Shown here piece by piece: positions 25,468 to 34,461 of a stretch of DNA of 64,000 nt. The stretch is from Pseudoalteromonas piratica (lineage in GTDB: Bacteria; Pseudomonadota; Gammaproteobacteria; Enterobacterales; Alteromonadaceae). Both the position numbers and the translations under genes were made by a program. Within the stretch, counting starts at the first letter, position 1, and each line of letters begins with the position of its first letter. Location: the NCBI RefSeq assembly GCF_000788395.1, contig NZ_CP009889.1, forward strand, positions 1,426,001 to 1,490,000. Reading direction: 5' to 3'. Under the pieces are notes generated by a model. It did not search any database, was not told the origin of the DNA, and worked only from the letters and a program-made list of their open reading frames with translations.

Positions 25468-27054
25468 ATGGCAATCAATTCTCATACCCTAGTGGAATTT
25501 GCAAAGGCGCAAGTCACCAGCCTCGACAACCAAGACAGATTTGAGCAACTGTTACAGACGCTTGCGACGGTGATTGAGTGTGACGCAATCGCGCTTTTGG
25601 CACTGCGTGGCGAAGTATTAAAACCGCTTGCTATCAAAGGGCTTACACCCGACACACTCGGCAGGCGCTTTGTCATTAACGAGCATCCGCGTTTCGCAGC
25701 AATTTGTGATGCCACCGCTTCCGTGCGTTTTGCAGCATCGAGTCCCTTACCCGACCCGTATGATGGGCTAGTTGCTGATCACCCAGGTGATTTACCAATT
25801 CACGCCTGCATGGGTTTACCACTTTATTTTGCCGAGCGTTTAATTGGCATTTTGACCTTTGATTCATTGATGCCTAACGCTTTTGACGATTTAGGCCAAG
25901 ACAAGCTTGATGCCTTAGCCGCCATCGCTGCAGCCACCCTAAAAATAGCCCTCACACTCGATGAATTAGAGCAACGCAATTCACGCTCGCATTTACTAAT
26001 GGCGGAGCTCAGTCAAGAAGCCATCGCCCGAGATGGCAACGAATTAATTGGCGACAGCCAAGCAATAGTAACGCTTAAACAAGAAATTAATTTAGTCGCT
26101 GTATCGCCTTTTAGTGTGCTTATTCAAGGCGAAACGGGCGTAGGTAAAGAGCTTATTGCACGGCGCTTACACTTACAGTCGAGCCGCGCCGATAAACCTT
26201 TGGTGTATGTAAACTGTGCTGCCCTGCCCGAAAACTTAATTGAAAGCGAGTTATTTGGTCATGTAAAAGGCGCCTTTACAGGTGCCGATAAAAATCGCGC
26301 GGGTAAATTTGTATTGGCCGATGGCGGCACTTTATTTTTAGATGAAGTGGGCGAACTGCCACTTGCTGCGCAAAGTAAACTGCTGCGCGCACTGCAATCC
26401 AATGAAATACAACCCGTTGGTCAAGATGACATTCAGTATGTTGATGTACGCGTAATTGCCGCAACCAACCGCGATTTAGCAGACGAAGTCAGTAACGGAC
26501 ACTTTCGCGCCGATTTATTTCACCGTTTAAGCGTTTACCCCGTTACTATTCCACCCCTTCGCGCTCGAAATGGCGATATTGCCTTGTTGGCAGGCTATTT
26601 TGTAGAACAATCACGGCGCAAACTTGGCTTGCAACAGCTTAAAATCGCCAAAGACGTTCTGCCCTATTTAAATGCCTATCATTGGCCGGGCAATGTGCGC
26701 GAACTAGAGCATGTGATAAGTCGTGCGGCACTGAAAGCCTCAGTAAGTACTCAATCACCCATAGTAATAATTAACCCGATTGATTGTGGTGAGTTAGTCC
26801 GAGAACTTTCAATTGACGGTGCTAATAGTGATGAGCCAAAGGCTAACCCAATGCAAACGCAGCAATTTTTATTAAAACAAGACGAAAGCTTAAAACAAGC
26901 CACCGAGCGTTTTCAAAGTGAGATGATTCGAAATACCCTGTCTACCCATAATGGCAATTGGTCAGCCGCAGCACGATCACTTAACACCGACCGCGCTAAC
27001 TTAACCCGCCTTGCAAAACGGTTAGGCATTAATGTGACAAAACAGATTAGTTGA
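25468..27054 (+). CDS. norR: NO-responsive sigma54 activator NorR
   Basis: The 528-residue protein has an N-terminal GAF domain with the NorR-type [17 protein letters not shown] and PLPDPYDGL blocks, where a mononuclear iron senses NO. A central AAA+ domain follows (Walker A GETGVGKE, canonical [18 protein letters not shown]). The C-terminal Fis-type HTH includes NWSAAARSL and [14 protein letters not shown]. It is divergent from the nnrS-hmp set and binds, by inference, to the two GTCA-N3-TGAC sites at 25405-25441. It is the third sigma54 activator in this window and is not closely related to the two response regulators. Confidence 0.95.
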   Translation: MAINSHTLVEFAKAQVTSLDNQDRFEQLLQTLATVIECDAIALLALRGEVLKPLAIKGLTPDTLGRRFVINEHPRFAAICDATASVRFAASSPLPDPYDGLVADHPGDLPIHACMGLPLYFAERLIGILTFDSLMPNAFDDLGQDKLDALAAIAAATLKIALTLDELEQRNSRSHLLMAELSQEAIARDGNELIGDSQAIVTLKQEINLVAVSPFSVLIQGETGVGKELIARRLHLQSSRADKPLVYVNCAALPENLIESELFGHVKGAFTGADKNRAGKFVLADGGTLFLDEVGELPLAAQSKLLRALQSNEIQPVGQDDIQYVDVRVIAATNRDLADEVSNGHFRADLFHRLSVYPVTIPPLRARNGDIALLAGYFVEQSRRKLGLQQLKIAKDVLPYLNAYHWPGNVRELEHVISRAALKASVSTQSPIVIINPIDCGELVRELSIDGANSDEPKANPMQTQQFLLKQDESLKQATERFQSEMIRNTLSTHNGNWSAAARSLNTDRANLTRLAKRLGINVTKQIS

Positions 27055-27121
27055 TTTGACGCTTATGAGCGAATTAGTATCTTTGATAACTCAATTAAAC
27101 ATTGACCTCCCTTTTTATCAT

Positions 27122-27415
27122 AAAGCCCATCCATGGGCTTCATGTTACTTTTCTTTGCTTCGCCAAAGATAAAGTAACCACAAATTTATCGGGAATAAAT
27201 TTGAACAGCGAAGCTGGCCCTTAGGGCGAAATACACGGATGTATTTCGTAATAGAAAGGCGACCGCACTATCAAACTTAATCCTCAAAGCAACTTTGAAT
27301 TTTTAGATAAACGCCATGAATCGGCATCCATGCCTCAGCATGGCTTGCTCGACCGCTTAGCTCCCTGTCTCGCATTATCAATTCAAACTTGATTTCGGGT
27401 TTGATATAAGCGGAT
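27122..27415. repeat. Array of consecutive stem-loops in a non-coding stretch
   Basis: The gap 27055-27652 has no gene but is densely structured. Seen directly: AAGCCCAT/ATGGGCTT near 27123-27140; GTTAC-type hairpin 27144-27178 with the stem TCTTTG/CAAAGA; perfect nine-base stem CAAATTTAT/ATAAATTTG (27181-27203); GCCC/GGGC (27217-27227); perfect nine-base stem CGAAATACA/TGTATTTCG (27227-27248); further partial pairs around GCCATG/CATGGC and TCAAAC/GTTTGA up to about 27415. Such serial hairpins are typical of dispersed intergenic repeats or a structured RNA. No copy elsewhere in the window was noticed. Confidence 0.55.
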
Positions 27416-27557
27416 GGTAATCTCAGCAACAGCCTTCAAGGTCGCAATTGAGCGAAAAACGGACGTTTAGATTTTTTAAACCCTTACTTTTCAGCCTCTG
27501 AATTTAAACCTTTCCCCCATACTCAAGAAAATGCGCAAAATGCGCACTATTAAATTG

Positions 27558-29051
27558 TTAGCAATTTAATTTAGCATGTGGGAAATTTATTAACCCCTTT
27601 TTGTGTGTTCGTGCGTTAATAAAAAACCATAACTAAAAATTTCAGGAAGAATATGAATAACAAAATTTTTAAATCTCTCTTTATTAGTTCACTAACTTTA
27701 TCTTATGCAGTAGGTGCAGCAGAGTGCAGCGATGTGTCAGAAACTATTGCAAATAAAATAGAAAACAACTACGTCATACCAAATACAGCAACCAAGCTAT
27801 CTCAGTTAATACGCTCAAAGGCCTTTCTAACGGGGTGTAGTCGCCTAAAATCAGCTGAAGATATTGCTGAGTTTATGACTTTAGAATTAAACAAAATTGC
27901 TAATGATAAACACCTCTCTGTTGTGTATGACCCACAATGGGTAAATGAACTAAAAACATATCGTTCATCAGCACAAACTGAGGTCTTTACAGATAGTCGA
28001 GTCATGGAGATTCCCACTGATAACTATGGTTTTAAAAAAGTTGAAATGCTCGATGGTAACATTGGTTACCTTGACATAAGAACGTTCTCTGACAGTCATT
28101 TAGGTGGTGAAACGCTTGAAAATGCGATGAAGTTTTTACAATATTCTGATGGTATTATTATTGATTTAAGGAACAACTTTGGCGGCAGTCCTTTTATGGT
28201 AACTTCGTTGGCAAGTTACTTTTTTGACTTAGATACTGTTCATTTATCGACTTTTGAAAGTCGTGAGAATGGCGTGTTAACTAAAACACAAGATTGGACT
28301 TCTCCTTATGTTCCTGGTCCTAGGTTTAAAGATACTCCTCTTTATATTCTCACCAGCAGTAATTCTGCATCCGCTGCAGAAGGCTTTAGCTATGCAATGC
28401 AAAGTTTGACTAGAGCAACCATTGTTGGAGAGGTAACTGCTGGTGCCGCTCATGCTAGAAGTGCAGAAATAGTTAATGAAAATTATATCCTCACATTGCC
28501 ATCTTCACGACCTGTAGATCCAAGAACAAATGATAACTGGGAAAGAAAAGGCGTAAAGCCGAATATTGAAACAAGCAGTGACAATGCTTTTTATGTTGCT
28601 TATGCAGAGGTTCTGAACACTTTAATAAAAAGTAAGAATAGTAACATAGCTATACATCAATGGGTCTATCCCTTGGTAAAAGCTAAATCTAATCGATACC
28701 AGCCAAATCAGAATGACATCGACCAAATAATAGGTACGTATGGTAAGCGAAAAGTTTTCCAAGAAAACGGCAAACTTTTTTATCAATATTTAGATGATCC
28801 AGCTTTTGAAATCGAATTACTTGATAAAGAGACTATTATTTTTAAAGCGTTTACTGAAGCAAGGCTGCAAGCAATATATAAAGGTAAGCAAGTCATTTCA
28901 TTGAAAATGCTCTCTGTTGGCGAGGATGCAAAAGAGTTTCAGAGAACGATGTAAAAATTGCTAACAAGGTTGTTAACACGGATAAAAAACAGTTGGCTAT
29001 GTTCGTACCTCACAAATTTTAGCCAACTATTTTTAGCCGGTTACAACGGCG
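27558..29051 (+). mobile_element. Apparent integron-type gene cassette without an integrase (S41 peptidase plus attC)
   Basis: The right end is an attC-like site (see 28956-29058). The left edge reads G|TTAGCAATT (27557-27566), the exact complement of AATTGCTAAC at the start of that site (28956-28965). This is what is expected when a circular cassette recombines at a G|TT target: the original R' half is left at the far end, while the attC gains TTATAT from the target. The cassette holds one gene in the usual orientation. No integron integrase is in the window. A caution: the left edge lies in a local palindrome. Confidence 0.65.
27653..28954 (+). CDS. S41 family (tail-specific/IRBP-like) exported peptidase
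   Basis: The 433-residue protein has a signal peptide (to about residue 22). The S41 domain includes GNIGYLDIRTF, the conserved GIIIDLRNNFGGS strand-loop and the nucleophile region SSNSASAAEGF with a Ser in the usual place, followed by GEVTAGAAH. It lacks an obvious PDZ domain, as in interphotoreceptor-retinoid-binding-protein-like members. It should act in the periplasm or outside the cell on peptides; the C-terminal 130 residues are unassigned. It is the only gene in an apparent integron cassette, six bases upstream of the attC-like site, which suggests acquisition. Confidence 0.85.
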   Translation: MNNKIFKSLFISSLTLSYAVGAAECSDVSETIANKIENNYVIPNTATKLSQLIRSKAFLTGCSRLKSAEDIAEFMTLELNKIANDKHLSVVYDPQWVNELKTYRSSAQTEVFTDSRVMEIPTDNYGFKKVEMLDGNIGYLDIRTFSDSHLGGETLENAMKFLQYSDGIIIDLRNNFGGSPFMVTSLASYFFDLDTVHLSTFESRENGVLTKTQDWTSPYVPGPRFKDTPLYILTSSNSASAAEGFSYAMQSLTRATIVGEVTAGAAHARSAEIVNENYILTLPSSRPVDPRTNDNWERKGVKPNIETSSDNAFYVAYAEVLNTLIKSKNSNIAIHQWVYPLVKAKSNRYQPNQNDIDQIIGTYGKRKVFQENGKLFYQYLDDPAFEIELLDKETIIFKAFTEARLQAIYKGKQVISLKMLSVGEDAKEFQRTM

Positions 29052-29058
29052 TTATATT
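28956..29058 (+). repeat. attC-like recombination site
   Basis: Order of elements: R'' TTGCTAAC (28958-28965), L'' GTTGTTAAC (28969-28977), central stem AGTTGGCTA (28991-28999) with TAGCCAACT (29020-29028), L' GTTACAAC (29040-29047), R' GTTATAT (29051-29057). L'' and L' are complementary apart from one extra base in L'', the hallmark unpaired base of attC sites. Length (about 100 bases) and place behind a gene also fit. R'' and R' deviate from the strict consensus. Confidence 0.75.
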
Positions 29059-29154
29059 TTAAGGAAAGCTCGGAATCAATGGGGTCAGAGTCGTTGATTT
29101 TACCCTTTCCCAACGACAGCTTCTGGCACAAATCAGAGTTTTAGGGAAAGCAAA

Positions 29155-29670
29155 ATGACTAAAGTATTGTTTCTGGCCTTGTTATTTAGACTGTTTTCCC
29201 TTGAAGTAGTCGCTATTGAGAAATCTGAAAAAGTAGAGATAGTCGTGCAAGAAGAACTTGAAGATACATGGAGTTACAAAGAGTTTGAAAATGCAAATAG
29301 CAAAGCTATTTCTTTGTTTAGAAAGAATTTAGGGGTTGAAAAGTTTTCTGGAAATTCAAAGTATACTGAGTTGGTATATCTAACAGTTTTTTATGAACCG
29401 TCTAATGCTCATGGTTTTCCTGGAAAAACTGAATACGAAAAAATGTCTGCATTCGAAGAAAACGATATACCTCTAATAGCGGATATTTCCGATTCTTTTC
29501 ATGTTGCTAGTGTTGTTCAAAATGGAGTTATGGATTTTCTCTTCTATATCTCTGATAGTGAACTTTTTATTGACGCTGTAAACCAGAACAACCAAAAGCT
29601 CCAAGATTTCAAAGTTGAACTGGAATTGGTTGATGATCCAAACTGGGATATATATAAAGACTTCCCATAG
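29155..29670 (+). CDS. Exported DUF695-like protein
   Basis: The 171-residue protein has a short signal peptide (to about residue 20). The body matches the DUF695 pattern in outline: a strand-rich core with GVMDFLFYISD and the C-terminal ending DPNWDIYKDFP. The function of the family is unknown. It lies directly downstream of the apparent cassette, behind a 100-base leader containing GGGGTCAGAGTCGTTGATTT at 29081. It could belong to the older, pre-insertion locus. Confidence 0.6.
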   Translation: MTKVLFLALLFRLFSLEVVAIEKSEKVEIVVQEELEDTWSYKEFENANSKAISLFRKNLGVEKFSGNSKYTELVYLTVFYEPSNAHGFPGKTEYEKMSAFEENDIPLIADISDSFHVASVVQNGVMDFLFYISDSELFIDAVNQNNQKLQDFKVELELVDDPNWDIYKDFP

Positions 29671-29878
29671 TGATAGTCCGTTATTGGCACTTTTCTGGCA
29701 CTGAAATATTTTTATATACAAATCCATAATGCTTAGCTAACTCGGTCATCCATGACCTTGGTTTGAAGTAAGGTAAAACTTACTTTTGGTTACTTATCAT
29801 CTTAGGCAATTTGATTTTCTAACATTTTAATTGCTAGTTAAACATCACAAATTTCGTAAACATTTTGCTTTATTAAAC

Positions 29879-31060
29879 CTAAAGGAATGCTGGCAAAACC
29901 TGTTTTGCAATTTGGTCAAAAATGACGTCTTCTCTATCATGACCTGTTAGTGCGATAACTAAGTCGAGATCATTCACAATGATTATGCGGTTGCCTCCTG
30001 CTCCCCACGCAAAGTTTACGTTGTAATTTTTTTTGTTTAAAACGATGTCACTCTGATACCAAAAATAGCCATAGTTAAAGCTCTCTGGTATCCAACTTTG
30101 AGTTGGTTTTGTTATCGCGCCGAATGCGGCTTTCAAATACTCTTGAGAAAGAAATTTTTCATTATTTATGTTGCCTTTTTTGGCAAGCATATTGCCAATT
30201 TTAAGCATGTCACGAGAAGTTAAATCAGCGCCACTTTCTGCTACAGGCATTCCTTGAGGATCTAATTTCCATTTATAGCTTGTTATTCCCATCTTGTTGA
30301 AGAATTCATTTTCGATAAATTCTTTAGCTGTGCCTGGTACAACAGCATTGATTACATGCATAACTAAAATAGGATCTGGTGCTTGATAGTTGTATTTCTG
30401 GCTTTGTTTATTAATAGGTTGAGTTTTTTCGAAAAAAGCTTGAATTTGTGCTGTTCCAGAGTATTTTTCGCGGTTTTCTCTAAAATCTTTTAAATGTTCA
30501 TCACTAAATTGCAGACCAGAACTCATGGTCAACACATGATGCAGCGTAACGAGTTCGATACCTGAAGCCAGCTTACTTTTATCTAGACCTTCAAAAAAAC
30601 TTACCAAAGGTTTATGCAAATCGGTCATGGTTAAATAGCCAAGTTGTATCGCTCTAGCCAAAATTAAACTGGTGTAACCCTTTGTTGCAGAAAATTGGAA
30701 ATGGGGTAAATCGATTCGTCCATTATTATAGTATGACTCAAATACAAGCGCCCCTTTGTGGCTAATAAGTAAACTGTCATATTTTCCGTATTTATTCTCC
30801 GCAAGCTCGTTAGCAAATCCCAAAAGTCGTGTTTTGCTTCCATCATCAATGCCTAGTTTTGCTACTGTTAAGTTATCTTTTAACTTCTCAGGCGCAGGGT
30901 TGATAAAGGCAGTTTCAAGTGGTTTCATATCCCAAAACGATATTTTTTCCTCTTCTGCTGAAACGCGTGGTGCTTTAAATTCAGCTTCTTTCGTCACCCC
31001 TTCAGGTGAGGTGATTAAAAACAATGCAGTGAGTATTTTGGCTTGGTAACTTTTCAACAT
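29879..31060 (-). CDS. Exported serine hydrolase of the beta-lactamase/class C family
   Basis: The 393-residue product (start chosen at 31060 because AAGGAGAT precedes it) has a signal peptide. It shows the serine-hydrolase motifs: SATKGYTS (S-x-x-K nucleophile and base), YNY (Y-x-N equivalent, about residue 232) and a C-terminal GAGGNR strand in the place of the KTG/HxG box. It resembles the esterase and D-aminopeptidase relatives of AmpC rather than true beta-lactamases. Substrate unknown. The CadC-like regulator at 31356 is divergent and may control it. Confidence 0.85.
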   Translation of the reverse strand: MLKSYQAKILTALFLITSPEGVTKEAEFKAPRVSAEEEKISFWDMKPLETAFINPAPEKLKDNLTVAKLGIDDGSKTRLLGFANELAENKYGKYDSLLISHKGALVFESYYNNGRIDLPHFQFSATKGYTSLILARAIQLGYLTMTDLHKPLVSFFEGLDKSKLASGIELVTLHHVLTMSSGLQFSDEHLKDFRENREKYSGTAQIQAFFEKTQPINKQSQKYNYQAPDPILVMHVINAVVPGTAKEFIENEFFNKMGITSYKWKLDPQGMPVAESGADLTSRDMLKIGNMLAKKGNINNEKFLSQEYLKAAFGAITKPTQSWIPESFNYGYFWYQSDIVLNKKNYNVNFAWGAGGNRIIIVNDLDLVIALTGHDREDVIFDQIAKQVLPAFL

Positions 31061-31355
31061 GCTATCTCCTTTTAAAGTCGAAAAACGTTTGTGCTTTGCC
31101 ATTTGTATTTAATTTCAAAATCAGATAGCAAAGCGAAAAATAAAGTAAATACACGGTACATTTGAACCTTTATCCAGCCAACTTAAATCACCTTAAATGT
31201 TCTTAAACCTTCCTTTAACATATTAAATTTATTAAGTTTTATACCTCTAAAACAAGATGAGACAAGGCGCCAGTTATACACGATAAAAAGTAAATGTTAA
31301 TTAGTAGTGTTCGGGTATAATTCATTTCAGCAGAAATAATTTTTCGGATAGGACT

Positions 31356-33623
31356 TTGCAAAACAGTCAGAAATATCAATTAGGACGATGGCTCATCTGT
31401 CCAATGACGAATACACTTCAAAGCACTGACGAGCAAAAATCAATTGATAATAAAAGCATGCAAGTGCTTTTACTTCTGATAGAAAACTCAGGAAATAATG
31501 TAAGCAAAGAACAGATTATTAATCATGTTTGGCAAGGGAGTGTTGTTAATGACGAAATCTTGTCTGTCTCTATCAGTAAAATTAGAAAAGCATTAGGCGA
31601 TAATGCTCGGCAGCCAACATTTATTAAAACAATACCGAATGTGGGTTATTGTTTGATATCAGATGTAATACCACTTACTGAGAATACGCTATCTGACGAG
31701 CAACCTTTAAATACCGTTAACCAACAAACTAACACTCTTAAATATGTTGTAATTAGTGGCATATTGTTACTCATTACAATCATTTCCATAATAAGTTTTT
31801 ACGCCAATAATCAAGAATCAAAAACTCAAAACCTTGCAAATATTAGCTCAATTGCAGTTCTTCCCTTCGAAGATTTAATAAAAAATAAAGACAACATATA
31901 TTATGCAGAAGGTCTTTCAGACGCGATTATCAATCAGCTCTCCCAAGTAAAAGATTTAAAGGTTATTTCTCGTGATTCCTCTTTCAATTTTAGAGCAAAT
32001 AGGGATCCATCTATCATTGGTGATTCGCTTAAAGTCGAAGCGTTACTTGATGGCAACTTGCAGCAATCTGCAGATCAACTAAGAGTAAACGTACGCATCA
32101 TTAGCACATTTGATGGACGCCTACTTTGGGCTAAAAGCTTTGATAACCAAGATACCAATGTATTCTTGTTACAAGATCAAATCAGCCATGAAGTACGCAA
32201 AGCTTTTCAACCAAGCAGCGTACCTCAGATATCGGCCAGTACAAAAATCGACAGCCAAGCTTACGAATGGTTTTTAATGGCGCAATATTTTTGGCGACAA
32301 CGCACACCCACTTCACTATTAAAAGCAGAGACTTATTTTAAGCATAGCCTTGAATTAGAACCTAATTATGTGGATGCGCACATAGGGTTAGCGATTACTT
32401 ATGGTCAATTTCACTATTACGCTAATTGGCGTGCAAAAGAATCTGTAGATAAAGGCTTACCCCATATTAGGCAAGCACTAACATTAAAACCAAACCATCC
32501 AATGGCACTTGCAGCTAAAGGAATGCTGTTAACGCTTAAGGCTAGCTACTCTGAAAACCCGCAGCCTCTATTAGATGAAGCACAAACACTGTTTGTGCAT
32601 TCATTAGAGTTAGAAGACAACGCAACGACACGCCATTGGTATAGTTCATTACTCAACCGAATGGGTAAAGAAGCGCTCGTTATAGAGAATATGGAGCATG
32701 CAATTGCATTAAACCCGCTCTCCGCTTCATTAAAAAATGTATACAGCCAATATTTAGCAATTAGAGGAAAGGTAGATACCGCGCAAAAGCTTTATAACAG
32801 AGCGCTCATTTTGGAGCCTGATAGAGCGTCACGTATTATTGAATCCACCCATATATTTCGCAACACACCCAATTCAATTAATGCGATTGCTAAATGGCAT
32901 TTGAACAATCAAGGTTTTTTTGAATATTGCTCGAGTGACGAATATTGTGAACAAGTTGTTTTTGCATATTTAAGTATTGGTTTGGATAAAGAAGCCAATA
33001 AGATACTGGCTCGTATGGTATCCAAACACGATCACTTTAAGCAGTCTTTAACGTTAATAAATTACGGACGAAATAATGAATTAATGAATGCGGTATCGTT
33101 ATTGAAACAACTAAGTAAAAGGTACCCCAATAACTATAAATACAAGCATGGTGTCGCGATTGCAGAATACCGTGCGGGTTTATATACGCAAGCAAAAGAG
33201 TCATTATTAGATCTTTATCCACAGTGGCAAAATGCTCATACAATTGACGTAACCACTGATAATTATTCAGCTTTAACACTCTATGGCGCAACTTTATTAA
33301 AGCTAAATAAGCAAGAATCTGCTGACCAACTTTTAAATAATGTCGCACAATTTCTTCATTTGGATAAAGTGCAAGACAAAGCCCAAGCAGAAATGGTGTT
33401 AGCACAAATATATGCTCAATTATCTAAACCAGTTGAAGCCAAAGCGCATTTAAATATTGCATTGAACCTTGGTTGGCTTGAAACATTTGATCGCGAATGG
33501 TGGACATTAAAAGACAGCCACTTATTAAAACCCATAATGAATCAAATTGACGTTAAAGAATTAGTAGCAACGCATCAAGAAAACGTAAAGCAGTTAGCAA
33601 AAACAATTAGCTTGGAGTTTTAA
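31356..33623 (+). CDS. CadC-like membrane-bound transcriptional regulator with TPR region
   Basis: The 755-residue protein has an OmpR-type winged HTH at the N-terminus (about 10-105; VSKEQIINHVWQG, GDNARQPTFIKTIPNVGY), one membrane segment (about 128-147), a TolB/FlgO-like domain (ISSIAVLPFEDL, EGLSDAIINQLS) and a TPR-rich C-terminal region to about 740. This is the ToxR/CadC design: DNA binding in the cytoplasm, sensing in the periplasm. The frame opens with TTG at 31356. It is divergent from the beta-lactamase-family gene, with about 295 bases between them, where its target promoter probably lies. Confidence 0.88.
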   Translation: MQNSQKYQLGRWLICPMTNTLQSTDEQKSIDNKSMQVLLLLIENSGNNVSKEQIINHVWQGSVVNDEILSVSISKIRKALGDNARQPTFIKTIPNVGYCLISDVIPLTENTLSDEQPLNTVNQQTNTLKYVVISGILLLITIISIISFYANNQESKTQNLANISSIAVLPFEDLIKNKDNIYYAEGLSDAIINQLSQVKDLKVISRDSSFNFRANRDPSIIGDSLKVEALLDGNLQQSADQLRVNVRIISTFDGRLLWAKSFDNQDTNVFLLQDQISHEVRKAFQPSSVPQISASTKIDSQAYEWFLMAQYFWRQRTPTSLLKAETYFKHSLELEPNYVDAHIGLAITYGQFHYYANWRAKESVDKGLPHIRQALTLKPNHPMALAAKGMLLTLKASYSENPQPLLDEAQTLFVHSLELEDNATTRHWYSSLLNRMGKEALVIENMEHAIALNPLSASLKNVYSQYLAIRGKVDTAQKLYNRALILEPDRASRIIESTHIFRNTPNSINAIAKWHLNNQGFFEYCSSDEYCEQVVFAYLSIGLDKEANKILARMVSKHDHFKQSLTLINYGRNNELMNAVSLLKQLSKRYPNNYKYKHGVAIAEYRAGLYTQAKESLLDLYPQWQNAHTIDVTTDNYSALTLYGATLLKLNKQESADQLLNNVAQFLHLDKVQDKAQAEMVLAQIYAQLSKPVEAKAHLNIALNLGWLETFDREWWTLKDSHLLKPIMNQIDVKELVATHQENVKQLAKTISLEF

Positions 33624-33713
33624 AGCTTAATACGTTAAAGCATTTTTTAATGTGAAATCAATTAGCTTACATCAGATGGAATTAAGCATTAGTTAGCTGC
33701 ACGGAAAATAGCG

Positions 33714-34337
33714 TTAAGCCACTTTATACGCTTTTAAAAAGCGGGCAACCGCTTTATCAACATGTTCTTGCACTTCTTGCTCGCTAATTGGCTCATTTGG
33801 TAGCAATACCGCTTTAATGTGCAAACGCCCTTTAATCATTTCAATTAATAGCTTTGCGGCATATTCAGCGTCGTCAACATCCAGCATGTTTTGCTGGTGT
33901 AAATGGCTTAAATATTTCGCCAGCGGAATACTGCCTCTTAACGGGCCAAAGTGATAGATAAGCTCCCCTACTTCTGGCAGTTTTGGCACAATATTAGTCA
34001 CTAAGCGGAACAGTTTTATCATGGTCTCAGATAAAAAGCCTTGAGCAAAACCATAACACACACGGCTTAAGGCTTGTTGCGGCGGCAAGTCGTAATCAAT
34101 ATTAAGTAAAGTCCCCACTTGCACTTCGGCTTGTTGGCGAATAACCGCTAGCAGCAGTTTCTCTTTATTACCAAACTCGCTGTAGATATTACGCCTCGAC
34201 CCGCCCGACTCACTAATAATCATTTCAAGTGAAGTATTGTCATAACCATGTTCTAAAAATAGTGTTTGGGCTACCGCGAGAATTTTTTTTCCGCGTTCTG
34301 ATAACGGCTTAGCATTTAAAATTTGTTCTAAACTCAA
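33714..34337 (-). CDS. TetR-family repressor of the RND efflux genes
   Basis: The N-terminal HTH reads FLEHGYDNTSLEMIISESG followed by SRRNIYSEFGNKEKLL, a standard TetR domain. The C-terminal half is the ligand and dimer domain. The start is uncertain. ATGs at 34373 and 34364 lie inside or next to the operator and have no ribosome site, whereas TTG at 34337 has TAGGTA seven bases upstream and is preferred (207 residues). It is divergent from the membrane-fusion gene at 34462, with four GTACCAA half-sites in between, so it most likely represses the pump until a substrate binds. Confidence 0.88.
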   Translation of the reverse strand: MSLEQILNAKPLSERGKKILAVAQTLFLEHGYDNTSLEMIISESGGSRRNIYSEFGNKEKLLLAVIRQQAEVQVGTLLNIDYDLPPQQALSRVCYGFAQGFLSETMIKLFRLVTNIVPKLPEVGELIYHFGPLRGSIPLAKYLSHLHQQNMLDVDDAEYAAKLLIEMIKGRLHIKAVLLPNEPISEQEVQEHVDKAVARFLKAYKVA

Positions 34338-34372
34338 GACTGTACCTATTAATTGAAAAAACATGGTTGACA

Positions 34373-34418
34373 TTGGTACTGCATGGTACCAAAATATTTG
34401 GTACTTGGTAGTACCAAA
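34373..34418. promoter_or_regulatory. Multi-half-site TetR operator
   Basis: Four half-sites alternate in orientation: TTGGTAC (34373-34379), GTACCAAA (34386-34393), TTTGGTAC (34397-34404) and GTACCAAA (34411-34418). The last two form a perfect nine-base dyad (34397-34405 with 34410-34418). They fill the space between tetR and the efflux genes. Confidence 0.75.
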
Positions 34419-34461
34419 TCAATGTGTGTATTTAAATTTAGCACTTATTACAGGAACCGTT

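Noticed and set aside
29671..29878. A second cassette attC after the DUF695 gene
   Set aside because: Hairpins such as GGTCAT/ATGACC (near 29747) and AAGTAAG/CTTACTT (near 29767) are present, but no R''/L''/L'/R' order could be assembled; they look more like terminators.
33037..33405. A 122-codon minus-strand frame
   Set aside because: It lies entirely inside the CadC-like regulator gene on the opposite strand and shows no family features.
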